A DNA stretch of 64,000 nt from Pratylenchus scribneri (Eukaryota > Nematoda > Chromadorea > Rhabditida > Pratylenchidae): assembly GCA_030063045.1 (NCBI GenBank), contig JAQSEB010000099.1, positions 372,001 through 436,000 on the forward strand, read 5' to 3'. Under the pieces are notes generated by a model. The model saw only the letters and a program-made list of their open reading frames with translations, made no database searches and had not been told where the DNA came from. The first letter of the stretch is position 1. The number at the start of each line of letters is the position of its first letter. This document shows, piece by piece, positions 47,601 to 59,337 of this stretch. The position numbers were made by a program, and so were the translations under genes.

Positions 47601-50493
47601 CACATATTCGAATGTGTCGTCGGAAATTACATCGATGATTGGGGCCACCACACGGGTTCGATTTTCGGCCACCCTGGCCACCAACGGTTCCAACCAGCCA
47701 ATTGTGACCTCCACATGTGCATCCAGGAATAGCAAAATTTTCCCTTTGGCCATTGCGGAACCGGCCAGCCGGGCTCGGATCAGGCCAGAACGTTCGGGCA
47801 AATGGACCTATACAAGAGGGGAATTTTAATTATATCAAGCCAATTTTTTCACTTATCTGATCCGCTTCATTTTGGAATATTTCTAATCATTTTATCATTT
47901 ATTTTTAATAGATATTAAAATTAATTCCGATACTTTTCCATTAAGAGCCCCCACCCCTCTATCGAAAATTTTGAAAATCTCACTCGGGGGTAATTTCGGG
48001 TACTAATCACTAAGGCCCGGATAGTTATGCAAATGCATATTTTTTTCCTGGCATTGTAACGTGTTTATATGAATAAAAAAATAGTTTTTAACTTTGTCTG
48101 GTGCCGAAAACGTGTATTTTAAGATGCATATTTTTGCATATTTTGTCATTTTTAGGGAAATTTTCAATCAAAAATGCAATAAAAATGAAAATTTTAGAAT
48201 TGAGATTTAATAAATTGCATTAAATTTGTCAAAAAAATCTTGAAAAGATAAAAAAAATTTGCATTTTTGGTTTTCAATTGATAAAAATAGCCAATCTTGG
48301 CAGCTGAAAATTTTTGGCTGAATAGCGGAGAGAGTAGTCTTTCGAATGCAAACTTACGTGGGGTCTAGAGTTCGAATCCTGTCACATATAAATATTTTTT
48401 TGGACGAAAAAACCTATTTAAAGCTATTTTAAGCATTTTTCTCTGAAAATGTAGTAAAATTGGTTTTGAAAAATTCAAAAAAATTGCTATAAAGGCAGAA
48501 AAATTCAATTTTATTTGCATATTTTTGTGCATATTTTTCATTTTTTGTGCATATTTTATGCGCATATTTTGCTGTTTTTAAATGCATAACTATCCGGGCC
48601 TTACTAATCACTAATCTGACATTCTTTTCGTCATATTAACAAGCTATTTTGATAAGAAAATTCTAACTTTTAATATGAAATTTCAGAGGAAACAAAGACC
48701 AATTTAGTAAATGGGCTGGTTCATAGCGGAAAATACTTTAATTCTTAACCGAAATTTGCGGTCCCGAAATTCATGCGCCCTTATCAAAATCGAAATTTAT
48801 AATTCAGTATCCAATATTCATTCTCCGATATCTGAATCTGAAGCCTTGTCTAAATCATTAAGACTCTCAGATCTATTAAAATAAATCTTAATAAAGCCCT
48901 AAATTTAAATCTATTGTCAGTTTTTGAAAGGTCTCTCTGCAAATTTCGGATTGTAAATTTCGTTCTGCTATAAGAATATAATCTAACCAAATGAACGGGA
49001 ATTGGGAATCGTCGAATGTACAATTCCAATGGCCTTTTCAAATAGTCCCTCTCGCTCATATCGTCAATTAGAATTAATTCCTTCAACAAATGCAGCGGAG
49101 TTCGATTGAAAACAGAATGCAAAGTGCGCAACAGGGTGGTCCATGCCTCATTGTGGAAAACAATTATGATGGAAACGGTTGGCATTTGGGCGGATGTCGG
49201 CAATTCCAAAGATTTACATCTTTTTAATGAGGGAAAATTAACATTAATTTTTTAATATTTTGAATTGGCAATGCCGAACCCACAAAAATTACTTACTGTC
49301 CATCACATTTCAAAATCTACATTACAGTACCTGGACCTTTCTCTTTGGCTATAACTCACTGAAGAATCAACCAATATCAGAAAGCGATATAACATTGAAA
49401 GCCTTTAACGTCCCTCAGTTTAACTAATTTATAGTAAACTAAAACAGCTTGTTGGAAAAATGGCTTTTCCTCTAAAATTTCAATTCTATCATATTCAGAG
49501 GCATGTAATTTATTTTTAAAGGTCGAAATCTTATAAAATGGCAAAATTATAGAGGACACTTTGGGCTTTCAAATGATTTATCGCTTTCCCTGATTTTTGA
49601 TTGCCTCACTGAGCTATAGCCAAAAGAATGTCCATGGACTAAAACATTAATCACCCAAAAATTTAAATATTTGACTATTTTTTTTCCGTATTTTCTCTCA
49701 TACTTTTCCATCCTATAATCGGGCAATGTTCGATTCAGGCTGACCCGATTTGAGGCCATCAAATTGAACTGCAAAAAAAATGTGAATAACAAATGGAATG
49801 CCTTTCCAAAAAACCTGATTTTGTTTGAACATTTCCTTCATTTCCGCCTCCTTTTCCTTCTCAATTTGTACACCAGCCCCGCCGGTTCCAGGCCCATTTG
49901 GGTCAAAATTTAAAGGGGCCAACAATTCGTCCAATTCGCGGACAATTTTTGGATCGAATCCAGAGGGCACAAAACCGAATTGCCGATCGCTGGCATTTAG
50001 CCTCAATTGTTGGCCAGCAAATGAGAAGCGGGGACTGCGGGAAGGGTCGTTGGATCTGATTGAAGGGAGAGAGGGATAACAATGAATGAAAGGGGAACAA
50101 TTGGGCCAAAAGTGAATGAGGGGGATTGATTGATGGATAAAGAGGAGGGGGGAGGATAGATTGGGCCAAATGGCCACTATTTTGTGGGTCTTTTTGGTTA
50201 ATGTGGCAATTGTCTCTAATTAAAGCCACTCACCATTCCTTAATTTAGCTCATATATTTTTCCATTGAACTCAATATTTCATCAATTATGCATTTTTGAA
50301 ACCGAATTAATCTATTTTGTTCAACAAATGAGCTAATTTCTTTGGCCCTTTTTTGAATTTTATCAATCACAAACTTTTCTGAAGGAAGTAAACTGCGATC
50401 GAGCACATAAAACAAGATTAACACGTCGAGCAGTAGCCAAACAATTGAAGTGAGCAAAATGGCACGGCAAACGTCTTGCCTAACGCGAAACAT
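44698..50493 (-). CDS. Polypeptide N-acetylgalactosaminyltransferase, with one-base frameshift in the lectin domain
   Basis: Eleven exons: 50493-50303, 50055-49815, 49768-49704, 49219-48988, 47807-47551, 46767-46705, 46658-46486, 46435-46310, 45720-45483, 45032-44898, 44841-44698. They give about 621 aa. The enzyme starts mucin-type O-glycosylation by moving GalNAc from UDP-GalNAc to Ser/Thr in the Golgi. Visible are a type II membrane anchor ([20 protein letters not shown]), [19 protein letters not shown], the GT1 motif ([16 protein letters not shown]), metal-binding DAH (272-274), [50 protein letters not shown], and a ricin-B lectin domain ([24 protein letters not shown]). In exon 9 the frame must shift by one base near 45650 between LRAKMQC and [12 protein letters not shown]. 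Introns hold R3, R4 and hAT-type elements. Confidence 0.92.
46058..46282. mobile_element. R3 palindromic element (GalNAc-transferase intron)
   Basis: The left end is TACCGTATTTCCTCTAAAAG-AAGTACCC. The right end is GGGCTTCTAAAAGAGGAAAT-ACGGTAACGG. The ends are near-perfect inverted repeats of about 24 bp. It lies 25-30 bp from the splice donor at 46309. A related half-copy is at about 45127-45200 (CAGGAAATACGGTATG). Confidence 0.75.
46895..47437. mobile_element. R4 inverted-repeat element, long copy (intron)
   Basis: The left arm contains CTTTTGGTCATAGCTCAATA and CCAATTTAGG. The right arm contains GGAAACTTTGGGCTTTCTAA, TGATATATCG, TTGCCTCATTGAACTATGGG and CTCAGGTACTG. The arms are inverted. 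A G-run of about 10 lies near 47001. No coding capacity. Confidence 0.6.
48011..48603. mobile_element. hAT-type non-autonomous element with 8-bp target duplication
   Basis: The terminal inverted repeats are TAAGGCCCGGATAGTTATGC and, at the right, its reverse complement GCATAACTATCCGGGCCTTA. The flanking direct repeat CTAATCAC (48003-48010 and 48604-48611) is 8 bp and fits the hAT target pattern nTnnnnAn. The 593-bp interior has no transposase. It contains a tRNA-like AGAGTTCGAATCCTGTCAC near 48367. It is inserted in a GalNAc-transferase intron. Confidence 0.9.
49326..49645. mobile_element. R4 inverted-repeat element, short copy (intron)
   Basis: The left arm reads GTACCTGGACC, TTTGGCTATAACTCACTGA, AAAGCGATATAACATTGAAA and GCC. 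The right arm is its inverse: GGGCTTTCAAATGATTTATC, GCTTTCCC, CTCACTGAGCTATAGCCAAA and AGAATGTCC. The arms are about 85 bp. It lies in a GalNAc-transferase intron. Confidence 0.75.
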
Positions 50494-51341
50494 TTTTTGG
50501 GCCAAGAAATTTATGCCCTCCGGCGGATGAGATTATTCAGTTGTTTTTTCTACACGTGGATTTATTCAAAATGTTGGCCCAATAAATTTTTTTTGTGGTC
50601 GATTGCCGCTGCACAGCAGCCCCCTTATTTTGGCCCTCAATATTTGCTGACTCAATTCGTTCTTTTTTGTATGATGAAGCAGCAGATCAGCACCAATCCA
50701 TTAAAATTTCCTATTCCAATTTTAAAATGTTGAATATAACTGAATTTTTTTGGGAGGACGATGAAAAATATGGAATGGGAAAACCCGCTTTTTTCCTTTT
50801 TCTGAGGAGAGGGAAATTTTAGGGCAAGTTTGTGAGGAGAGGATGGGTTCATTTCCCCCACTGAATTTGCCAGTGTTTTCACAGCGGCCTCCTTCAATCT
50901 TCTTTAAATCCACTTTTCCTTTTTGAAGTGGATTTTGATTGGATTTTTTGCATGAAAAGTGGTTACGGATTATTATTGGTTATTGGCAAAAGAGGAGGGG
51001 AAGAATGCCCTTGAAAAGGAATTTGAGAGGAACGGAGAGGGCAACCAGCCAAGCGCAAAGTTGGAAGTTTGGCGACAATTTGTCCATTTTTGGGAGAACG
51101 GAGAATTAAATGCAAAATACTTATGATTTTCCCTTGGGGAAATAAAGACAACCCTTTGATGGCCATAAAATTGAAACTACTATTTTTTAAAGGGATATTG
51201 TCATCAATCAGGATATAGTTTCCAATCCAATATTTGGCTTTGTCTCAATATACTTATTTAATCAAATTGGGTTTCTCTTATTATAACATTAGAAAACATA
51301 ATTCACTTATTAGAAATTGAAATACATTTAAGTTTCCGCAT
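50494..51341. other. Intergenic, upstream of the GalNAc-transferase gene
   Basis: No gene is supported. Open frames on both strands (for example 50476-50822) overlap each other and show no domains. The 29-bp satellite starts at the right edge. Confidence 0.35.
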
Positions 51342-52155
51342 GTTCTGATTTGTAATTGCACTAAATTGTAATTCTGATTTGTAATTGCACTAAATTGTAA
51401 TTCTGATTTGTAATTGCACCAAATTGTAATTCTGATTTGTAATTGCACCAAATTGTAATTCTGATTTGTAATTGCACTAAATTGTAATTCTGATTTGTAA
51501 TTGCACTAAATTGTAATTCTGATTTGTAATTGCACCAAATTGTAATTCTGATTTGTAATTGCACCAAATTGTAATTCTGATTTGTAATTGCACCAAATTG
51601 TAATTCTGATTTGTAATTGCACTAAATTGTAATTCTGATTTGTAATTGCACCAAATTGTAATTCTGATTTGTAATTGCACTAAATTGTAATTCTGATTTG
51701 TAATTGCACTAAATTGTAATTCTGATTTGTAATTGCACTAAATTGTAATTCTGATTTGTAATTGCACCAAATTGTAATTCTGATTTGTAATTGCACCAAA
51801 TTGTAATTCTGATTTGTAATTGCACTAAATTGTAATTCTGATTTGTAATTGCACTAAATTGTAATTCTGATTTGTAATTGCACTAAATTGTAATTCTGAT
51901 TTGTAATTGCACTAAATTGTAATTCTGATTTGTAATTGCACTAAATTGTAATTCTGATTTGTAATTGCACCAAATTGTAATTCTGATTTGTAATTGCACC
52001 AAATTGTAATTCTGATTTGTAATTGCACCAAATTGTAATTCTGATTTGTAATTGCACCAAATTGTAATTCTGATTTGTAATTGCACTAAATTGTAATTCT
52101 GATTTGTAATTGCACCAAATTGTAATTCTGATTTGTAATTGCACCAAATTGTAAA
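51342..52155. repeat. 29-bp satellite, second array (~28 units)
   Basis: Same unit and same orientation as the 18.97-21.12 kb array, with the same CACT/CACC dimorphism. CACC units are more frequent here. The left edge retains TTTCCGCATGTTCTGATTTG, a diverged form of the extra CCGCCTGTT segment. Confidence 0.97.
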
Positions 52156-52270
52156 TTCCATGTGTCTTATTTAATTCCGCTTTAAATTAAAATTTGAAAG
52201 CACATCACATTCCAATTAAAACACATTATTTTAGAAAAACAATAATATATTTCACTTATCAAATGCAAAC

Positions 52271-52724
52271 CAGGGTGACCGTTTTACCACATAAATGTGG
52301 CTTTTGCCACATTTTCGACCATTCTCCCACATTTTTTCCACATTTTTGACTTTCCCCACATTTTTCCACATTTTTGAGATTTAGAAAATTATTATTGAAA
52401 ATCATTAAAATTCCGTAAATACCCTCTAAAAAACTAAAATTTTTCGCTGCGCGGCCATTTTTGACAAAAATTTTCCCCTATTGTGTCATTTTTTGGCTAA
52501 TAATAAGATTGCGAGAAAATTTCTGGCAATCAAGAATTTCTAAATAGAGTAAAAACATTAGAAAAATAAAAAGAATAAACGGTTTAAATAAATTTTAGCG
52601 AGTTTTAAAGCTTTTTAAAAAAAATGCCACATTTTTTGCCACATTTTCGGAAAATTTTCCCACATTTTTCCTACATTTTTTATAGCAAAAGCCACATTTT
52701 TGGTCAAGTCAAACGGTCACCCTG
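52271..52724. mobile_element. hAT-type non-autonomous element with 8-bp target duplication
   Basis: The ends CAGGGTGACCGTTT and AAACGGTCACCCTG are inverted repeats. The flanks ATGCAAAC (52263-52270 and 52725-52732) are an 8-bp direct repeat fitting nTnnnnAn. Just inside the ends are further inverted words (GGCTTTTGCCACATTTT and AGCAAAAGCCACATTTTT), and the interior repeats CCACATTTTT several times. The length is 454 bp with no open frame. Confidence 0.92.
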
Positions 52725-52996
52725 ATGCAAACACATTTTTCTAAGAATTCGATGCCTCATATTTCCACTCATTCATCAGCATGAAAACCAAATTTTTTGA
52801 ATACATAAAAAAAATTATTAAATATTCAAATTGGAATTATTAATGAATAAAAAAGCATAAAAATATTATTTGGAAGGATTTGTGCAAAATTAAATACATT
52901 TTTGTTGCCTTTATTATATTATATTATTATTTGATTGGATTATTCATTCAACCCGTCATTCCATTCCATAAATTCTCGCATCAACTTCATTTTCCA

Positions 52997-54643
52997 TCAA
53001 ACTTTCTCCTTCATCATGTGAACGAATTCTGTAATTGATTCAGAATTATTAAAAATATCTTTTCAATTAGGATACAGTATTAGGTAATTCCAAAATTATT
53101 TACCCTCTTTAAACTAGCATTTTGTCAAATAAATCGAACACAATTCTCCAATGGAATTTATTTTTTTTTTGTTTTTTTTACTATTTTTTATAAGATTATC
53201 TAACCCTCCGAAACTATTAAAATGGGAATAAACTCCATCCAAATCCCTATTTCATAGTCGCTTTTCCATTCATTTGAATAAATGCCCCGAAATTTACCAT
53301 TGAAATTGACTTTTCCATCGCCATCCATGTCCGCCTCCCTGATCATTTCCTGTACTTCAAATTCCGTCAATTCTTCACCCAAATTTCTCATCACAATTTG
53401 CAGTTCAATGGGCGAAATGAATCCATCTTTGTCGCAGTCAAAAACCTGCCAAAAATATAAATTTAATAATTTGGCCAGAATTATTTCTCTCTTGCCTGGA
53501 ATGCTTCGCGTAATTCTTTTTCACTCTCCGATTCCTTTACCTTTCGGCTCATCATTTTCACGAATTCATCCAATTCGATGCTACCATTCCCTGAATTTGA
53601 ATATTTTAATTAATATTTTAATGTAAATTCCCCTCAATTAATTAATTTTCTCATTCAAAAATCGAAATTACTAATAGAAAAAATTGGTTGCCCTTTTGAT
53701 GAGAATAGGATGGATAGATTCGATCAAAAAATATTCTTTTCCCATTGCTCCCGATGGATCGATTCTCCACTCTAATGATCTTCAAATAATCCTTGGCCTT
53801 TCCTAACCTATTTTCTAAAAAATATAAATTTCATTTATCATTCATCAATTTCCCAAAATTCATTCATTTTCCGAAACAGCAGGTTGGAATTGCAATATTG
53901 TTGTGTAAATTTTAATTTGTGTCAGCTGACCCATTAAAAAACAATAAAATGGAAAGAGAAATTGCGAAACTGAAAGATTGGTGTAGGAAAAAAGATGGAC
54001 TATGTTTTTGTGGCCAAATTGGAAGAGACGGATTAACAACTTATTCCATACAAATTCATTCATCCAATTTTCCAATCATTATTATTAAAATTTCCACCAA
54101 TATTTCTTTTTTACCATTTATGTCAATTTCCTTGACCATTTCCTTCAATTCTTGTTCCGTTGGGCAATGGCCCAAAGATTTCATGACAATGCCCAATTCC
54201 GCTGCCGTGATCAGTCCATCCCCATTCCTATCGAACAATTCGAATGCTTCTTTGAATTCTGCCACCTTTATAAATTACATTTTAAATAATATTTTCCCTC
54301 AAGTTTTCCAATTTACAGTATTTTCTTTATTAAAAGCCCATTCTCTAATAAAAGCCCACTCTAGAGAGCCTCTGAAATTTAGAAACCCATGGGCTTCTAA
54401 TAGAGAAAATACGATATTTCCCTAATCAGCCCATATCTGCCATCCCCTATTCACCTGTTCAGTGGTTAATCCCTCAATCCGGGGCAAATCGGCGATGGCA
54501 ACATTTCTCGCCGAATTTTTCCGACTACTGTTCCGTTGCCCTCCTCCCACATTTGTCCTCATTTCCAGCATCATTTCTGCCTTCTTTTCTCCCACTGATT
54601 TCCTTCCTCCTTTGCCACCTTTTCCTCCTTCTTTTGTTTCCAA
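52997..54643 (-). CDS. Calmodulin-like protein with N-terminal extension (5' end uncertain)
   Basis: Exons: 54643-54455 (5' limit open), 54265-54115, 53590-53496, 53445-53298, 53028-52997. Four EF-hands are intact at all calcium-binding positions: [36 protein letters not shown] and [12 protein letters not shown]. The linker [16 protein letters not shown] and the end [10 protein letters not shown] are calmodulin-like. Upstream is a basic, Gly/Lys/Ser-rich extension ([18 protein letters not shown]) absent from calmodulin. The exon boundary before VFDCD uses a GC donor (CAG|GCAAGA). No in-frame ATG was found in the first exon, so an upstream exon is expected. Reading straight through the donor at 53297 gives a false C-terminus; the true last exon is only 32 bp. 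Confidence 0.85.
54315..54416. mobile_element. R3 palindromic element, short copy (intron)
   Basis: The left end TACAGTATTTTCTTTATTAA-AAGCCC faces the right end GGGCTTCTAATAGAGAAAAT-ACGATA. It is about 100 bp, in the first visible intron of the calmodulin-like gene. Confidence 0.65.
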
Positions 54644-57600
54644 TTCGTTTAGGCAATTCCAATTTGCTGTCTTTTGGGTGGCCGACGATTTTCGATTATT
54701 GTCAATGAATTTGTGAGCAAATTGCTCTTGTTGGGCGCAAAATTGGCGAAGAATTTTGAATGTTTTTTAGTGGGAAAAACCCTGAAAATGAGGGAAAATG
54801 GACAAATAAAATGTAAAATTGAATATGCAAATTCAACAAAAATAACAATTTTGGGGGCGGTAATGGATTATTACGGGAAGAATTGTCCCATTTTCCATCA
54901 TTCGCACATGGTCTTCTCTAATCCATCGATGATCACGAGGTGGGAATATAATATTGGCAAATGTTTTTGGGCGCACTCCCCCACCCGAAACTCCGTCAAC
55001 TCGATTTGGCCCAATCAATCATTTTAGTAAACCTCCCTCCGCTGTTGTCCGTTCGCCAATTTCCCTTCCTTTTCACCTTGTCCGCCCTCAACATTTCATT
55101 TTTTGCGAAAAAATTTGAAGGCCAAAATTTTTTTGAGAGGGTGGAAATGGAAATGGATAGGAGGAATGGAAATTGGAAATGAACGGTGAAAAATTGGACA
55201 ACAAACAATTTGTGGAATGGAGGAAGGCTCAAAATGTGAAAAAGGAAATGGCCAATTTTTTGTCATTTTCATTTTTTTGTTGCGCCCTTCAAATTTGCCC
55301 AACGGCGGAAAAGGTTGGACTGCTGATGAGTGAAATGCGGGGAGGCGTAAAAGGGAACATTCACATTTTAATTGGATGATTATTGTACAAATTGAAGGTG
55401 GAGGGGAATGGGAAAAATGGTATTTATTTGTTATTTTTGCACAAAAATGCGAATGAGCAATACAAAATGAGAAATAGGGGACCGGAAATGTTTATTGATG
55501 ATAAAAAGAGGGCAAAAAGAACAATTTAAAGGATTTTTGGAATGGCGGAAAGGAAGGAGGGAATGATAGGCCATGCACCTGGGAATATAGAGGAATTTGT
55601 TTGTTTGTTCAACTTTTGGGTGAAAATTGTCAAAATTTTCATAAAAATAAATGGATGGTTGTCGAAGGTCTTTTACCAATATTCGAAGGCCAAATGATTT
55701 ATGAATTGGCGGTGGTCGCAAGGAAAATTAAAATGGGAATGGGGATGGGCACTGCGGGAAATATATTCTCATTTTTGGCAAACAATCGTCATTTTGGAGA
55801 CAATGAATGAATGGAATGAATGGGAGCCGTGGGATTAGAAAATGGATGGGGACAAAATGGATTGGAAATTGCGGGAAGGGCGAGGGAATAAATAAACCAC
55901 CCCAAAAAGGGGTGGGAGGGGGGGGGGGGTGAAGGTGGAATTGGCCAAAATTGGGAGGGGGAAATGAATGAACGGCCGGCGAAATTTAAAATTATAAAAG
56001 AAATTTTTAATGGAAAATTGAGGAAGTGAATTTTGGATGAAAACACAAATGATAAAATAAATATTTTAGAAAGGAAAGGTGGATATTGAAAGGGATATTG
56101 GGGATATTTGGATGATGGGGGCACGTGGCCAGACGAGCAATTGGATATTTTGATTGGATTGGGGGGTTTGGTGGTTAATGGGAATTGAGGAAATTGAGGA
56201 TGAGGGGATGACATCAATTTACTATTTTAAATAGTATATGTACGGTTGCTCAATGTCGGTTTCGTTTTCAGGAAATTAATGCAATTAAAAACCGAAATTG
56301 GAACCGAAAATAGGAGAAATTTAGAATCAAAGAACTAGAGTTTTCGAAAATCAAAATTTCTGAAAAATTGAAAACCAAAGTTTTTTGAAAAACTGGCAAC
56401 CAAAATTTTTTGAAAACCCGAAATCCAAAATTTTTGAAAATCCGAAAACCAGAATTTGCGAAAATCCCAGTTTATTTAAACCAACTTTAAGTAACCCCGA
56501 TTATATATAGGTTGCCTATTTTGATGGAAATGGAAGATTAAAACTTAAAACGTCGTATTTTCCACAATGGCAAATTGTGTTGCGAGAGTTCTGGGCGCTC
56601 TACCAGGAAATAGAGCTAGCCGGGCAGAACCAAACCAACAGAAATAAATGGGAATAAATTGGTATAAAAGTTTTTGCTCTGAGGTTGAGCTTTTTAAGGT
56701 TGAATCTAATTTGCCCAACAAAAGGGAAGGAGGAAAACCAATGAATGAGGTTAACCTCCCCCCTGTCCTAGTCCTATGGTATTGTTCCACATAGTGGTGA
56801 AGAAAGTATGCCAGCTGTCCAGATCATCCGAGGAAATTGGTGGTCTGCTCAAGGCTGTTTGGGTCAGCCGAGCTTGGGGAGGACCACTTGGTCTGGGGAA
56901 GAAGCTCCGGGTATGGCTTCGATTCTGGTTGAATGTTGAGTGGCGTTTTTGGGCTGCCTCAATTTGTGCATTTAATTTTAGTTTTCTTCTTATTTATATA
57001 GCCTCGCCAAATCCCCAATTGATCTATTGCTAAGCGCAGACCAACTAGAGAATTGGCAGTGAGGAACAGGGGAGAGGGAGGGATCAGGGGAAGATCACCT
57101 CTAAAGCTAGCTAAATAAATATCAATGATCACCAAAAGAATGAAAAACCATGGGAATTTTGCCTACATCCTATATTGGAAATTGGAAGATTATCTATTTT
57201 GCCCATATTTTAATCGTTGATCTTTTCTCTTGAAATTAATCCCTTTTCTTTTTATTTTGCTCAAAAAGAAAAAATTGTTGCCGACTCTTTTGTCGGCGAC
57301 AAATTGTAAAAGGCGGCAAAACATAAAAGAGTAATAGGAAGAAGATTTGGATGGATTGAATTTGATGATTGAGGAAAGATAGTGTCAATCGAAGGAAATG
57401 AAAAGAAGAAATGGAAATGGATGAGTTTGGGTGATTCCAGCAGAGGATTGAGATTTTGACCACGTGTTGCGGATTGGATTGGATTTAGTGTTGGGGGCCA
57501 ATGATGGGAAAGGAAGGACAGCAAACATTTGATGAACCCAACAGCAATAAGGGAGGAAGACAACATTTGAGGGATTAAAGTGATTTGGAGGATTTTCGAT

Positions 57601-58414
57601 GGATTTTTCCCTTTCATTCATTTCCGCCTATTTATTTTTCATGGCGGAAATGGAAACCTTTTCAAAACATTTCACACTTTTGCCCATATTGGCAAATGAG
57701 GCATGCATTTTATTGCGAAAAGGGCATCCACCATTTTATGGTATTTTTTTCGCACTAAAATGTGGCCATAAAATCGTGGGAAGCCCCTCCTCCATTTTCC
57801 GAGTGGATTTGTATCCAAACGGTTGCCAAATCCTATCCTAATACCAGCAGATGGATTGTCTCCCCTTTTGTTCCCTTTTTTGTGGATTGTTAGTCGAAAT
57901 AAAAACAAATTAATTTGGAACTGAAAATGGACCATCTGGATTAATTTGGAATTATATTTTAATTTAATTTAACAATCAAATTTATTAATAATTTTGAATA
58001 TTATTTGAGTGGATTTCCGAAAATATTTTTATATTTTATTAAATAAATTTTCTATCAATTTTGGTGGCCATTTTTTGGTCCCAATTTTTGGGAATGGAAA
58101 AAATAAATAAATTATTAAATAAATATTTAAAAAAAAAAGAATGTGGTGGGCAAAAATTCAGCGAAATTTGATGAAAAATGGAACGTTAAGAAAAATGGAT
58201 GTGACATATATAGAAATGGGCTTCTCCCTTTATTTAATTAGCCACAATTTTAACAAAATGACACCACAATTTGGTTTCATTTTCCACCAATGATAAACCT
58301 TTTTTATTCTAATTTATTTGGCCTCCATTTCCGTTGGTCATTCATCTTTCGCCTCATTTTCCCGCATTTTCCCTAAAATTGCCTGAGGCTTCCCTCCTTT
58401 GGGGGCCAAAAGTA
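54644..58414. other. Gene-poor region, no supported genes
   Basis: Many open frames exist on both strands but overlap, lack domains, and cannot be spliced together with phase support. Noted structures: a G-run at about 55919-55930; a tandem of about 25-30 bp (TTTTTTGAAAA with CCGAAA-CC) at 56335-56465; a locally GC-richer block at 56560-56990 that differs in composition and may be an old insertion; and a hairpin GCCGACTCTTTTGTCGGC at 57280. The 5' end of the calmodulin-like gene may lie in the first kilobase. Confidence 0.4.
56335..56465. repeat. Short imperfect tandem repeat
   Basis: Four or five copies of a ~28-bp unit with CAAAATTTTTTGAAAA followed by CCGAAAACC, strongly diverged between copies. 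Unlike the other arrays it is short and not linked to a gene. Confidence 0.6.
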
Positions 58415-59337
58415 CAGGGTGCGTAAAAAGTTCCCGGACACGGTTTTTTCATTATAAAAATTTTTTGGATGAATAAAATTTTTTCATTTTTGGTATAATA
58501 ATAAATTATTTTGCCCTTTATTGGAATTATTAAAAGATTTGGGAATTTGAAGACTCTCCTTTGGGAGGCGGACTTGAATACATGTCCTCCTCAAGGTTGA
58601 AATGTCCGCTCATTTTTTAGGGGTATTTTAATTTTTATCAATGTTTAAAATGAGAATTAAAATTTTTTAAATATATTTTCTAACAGCTCAGATATAGCGT
58701 CAAATAATATAAAAAAGAAAAATAAAAATATTAAAAATTAAACAAATTAGCCTAGACGAACTTTTTGATACGAAAATGCAAAAATTGATGACTTGAAAAA
58801 CCAAAATTTTCTAATTCTGAATTTCTTTGACCATTTGAAATTTTTTTGTTTAAATATTACTCTTCTATCTATTTTTATGAAAAAAGCCAATTTTGAGAAC
58901 AGCCACCCCATTTTAAGACCATTTTTGAGGGCCATTTTTAGGCCGATTTTTGGGTTTCCTCCAGTCCGCACGATTTTTTCAACATTTTTCTATGCCACTT
59001 TTTTATATTCAGGGTGGGATGCAAAATTTTTAGCAATTTATGAAGCCAAGATGTGGATTTATTAATCCTGTAAATTTGATAAATTTTTATTTTCCCATTC
59101 TTGAGTTATGCCCTAAAGAATTTTTCATCAAAAAAGGGATTTTCAGGATCAAAATGAATGGACCTTTTTTTAAAAAATTATAAAATAATTTAGTTAATTA
59201 TTAACATGCCTATCATAGTTGATATAAGGGTAAAAAAGATTGGAGAATTTGATTTTAAAAAGAAAATTTTAAAATCTTGAATGTAAAAAGGTAAAATTTC
59301 ATATTTAAATCTGTCCGGGAACTTTTTACGCACCCTG
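58415..59337. mobile_element. Tc1/mariner-type non-autonomous element, TA-flanked
   Basis: The ends begin CAGGGTGCGTAAAAAGTTCC and close with its reverse complement; the perfect terminal inverted repeat is 26 bp. TA flanks both ends (58413-58414 and 59338-59339). The 923-bp interior has no transposase-like frame with a DDE/D pattern. The perfect ends suggest recent mobility by an autonomous relative elsewhere in the genome. Confidence 0.92.

Noticed and set aside
51361..52161. Similar repeating open frames in the second satellite array
   Set aside because: Same reason: a by-product of the unit sequence and its length not being a multiple of three.
53200..53297. Alternative calmodulin-like C-terminus from reading past the exon end
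   Set aside because: It breaks the fourth EF-hand. A downstream 32-bp exon restores the conserved EFVHMM ending in the right phase.
57236..57841. Overlapping open frames on both strands
   Set aside because: No domains, no splice partners, and composition typical of the surrounding non-coding sequence.
58747..59065. Transposase remnant inside the Tc1/mariner-type element
   Set aside because: The frames are AT-driven and show no DDE/D spacing or helix-turn-helix pattern.
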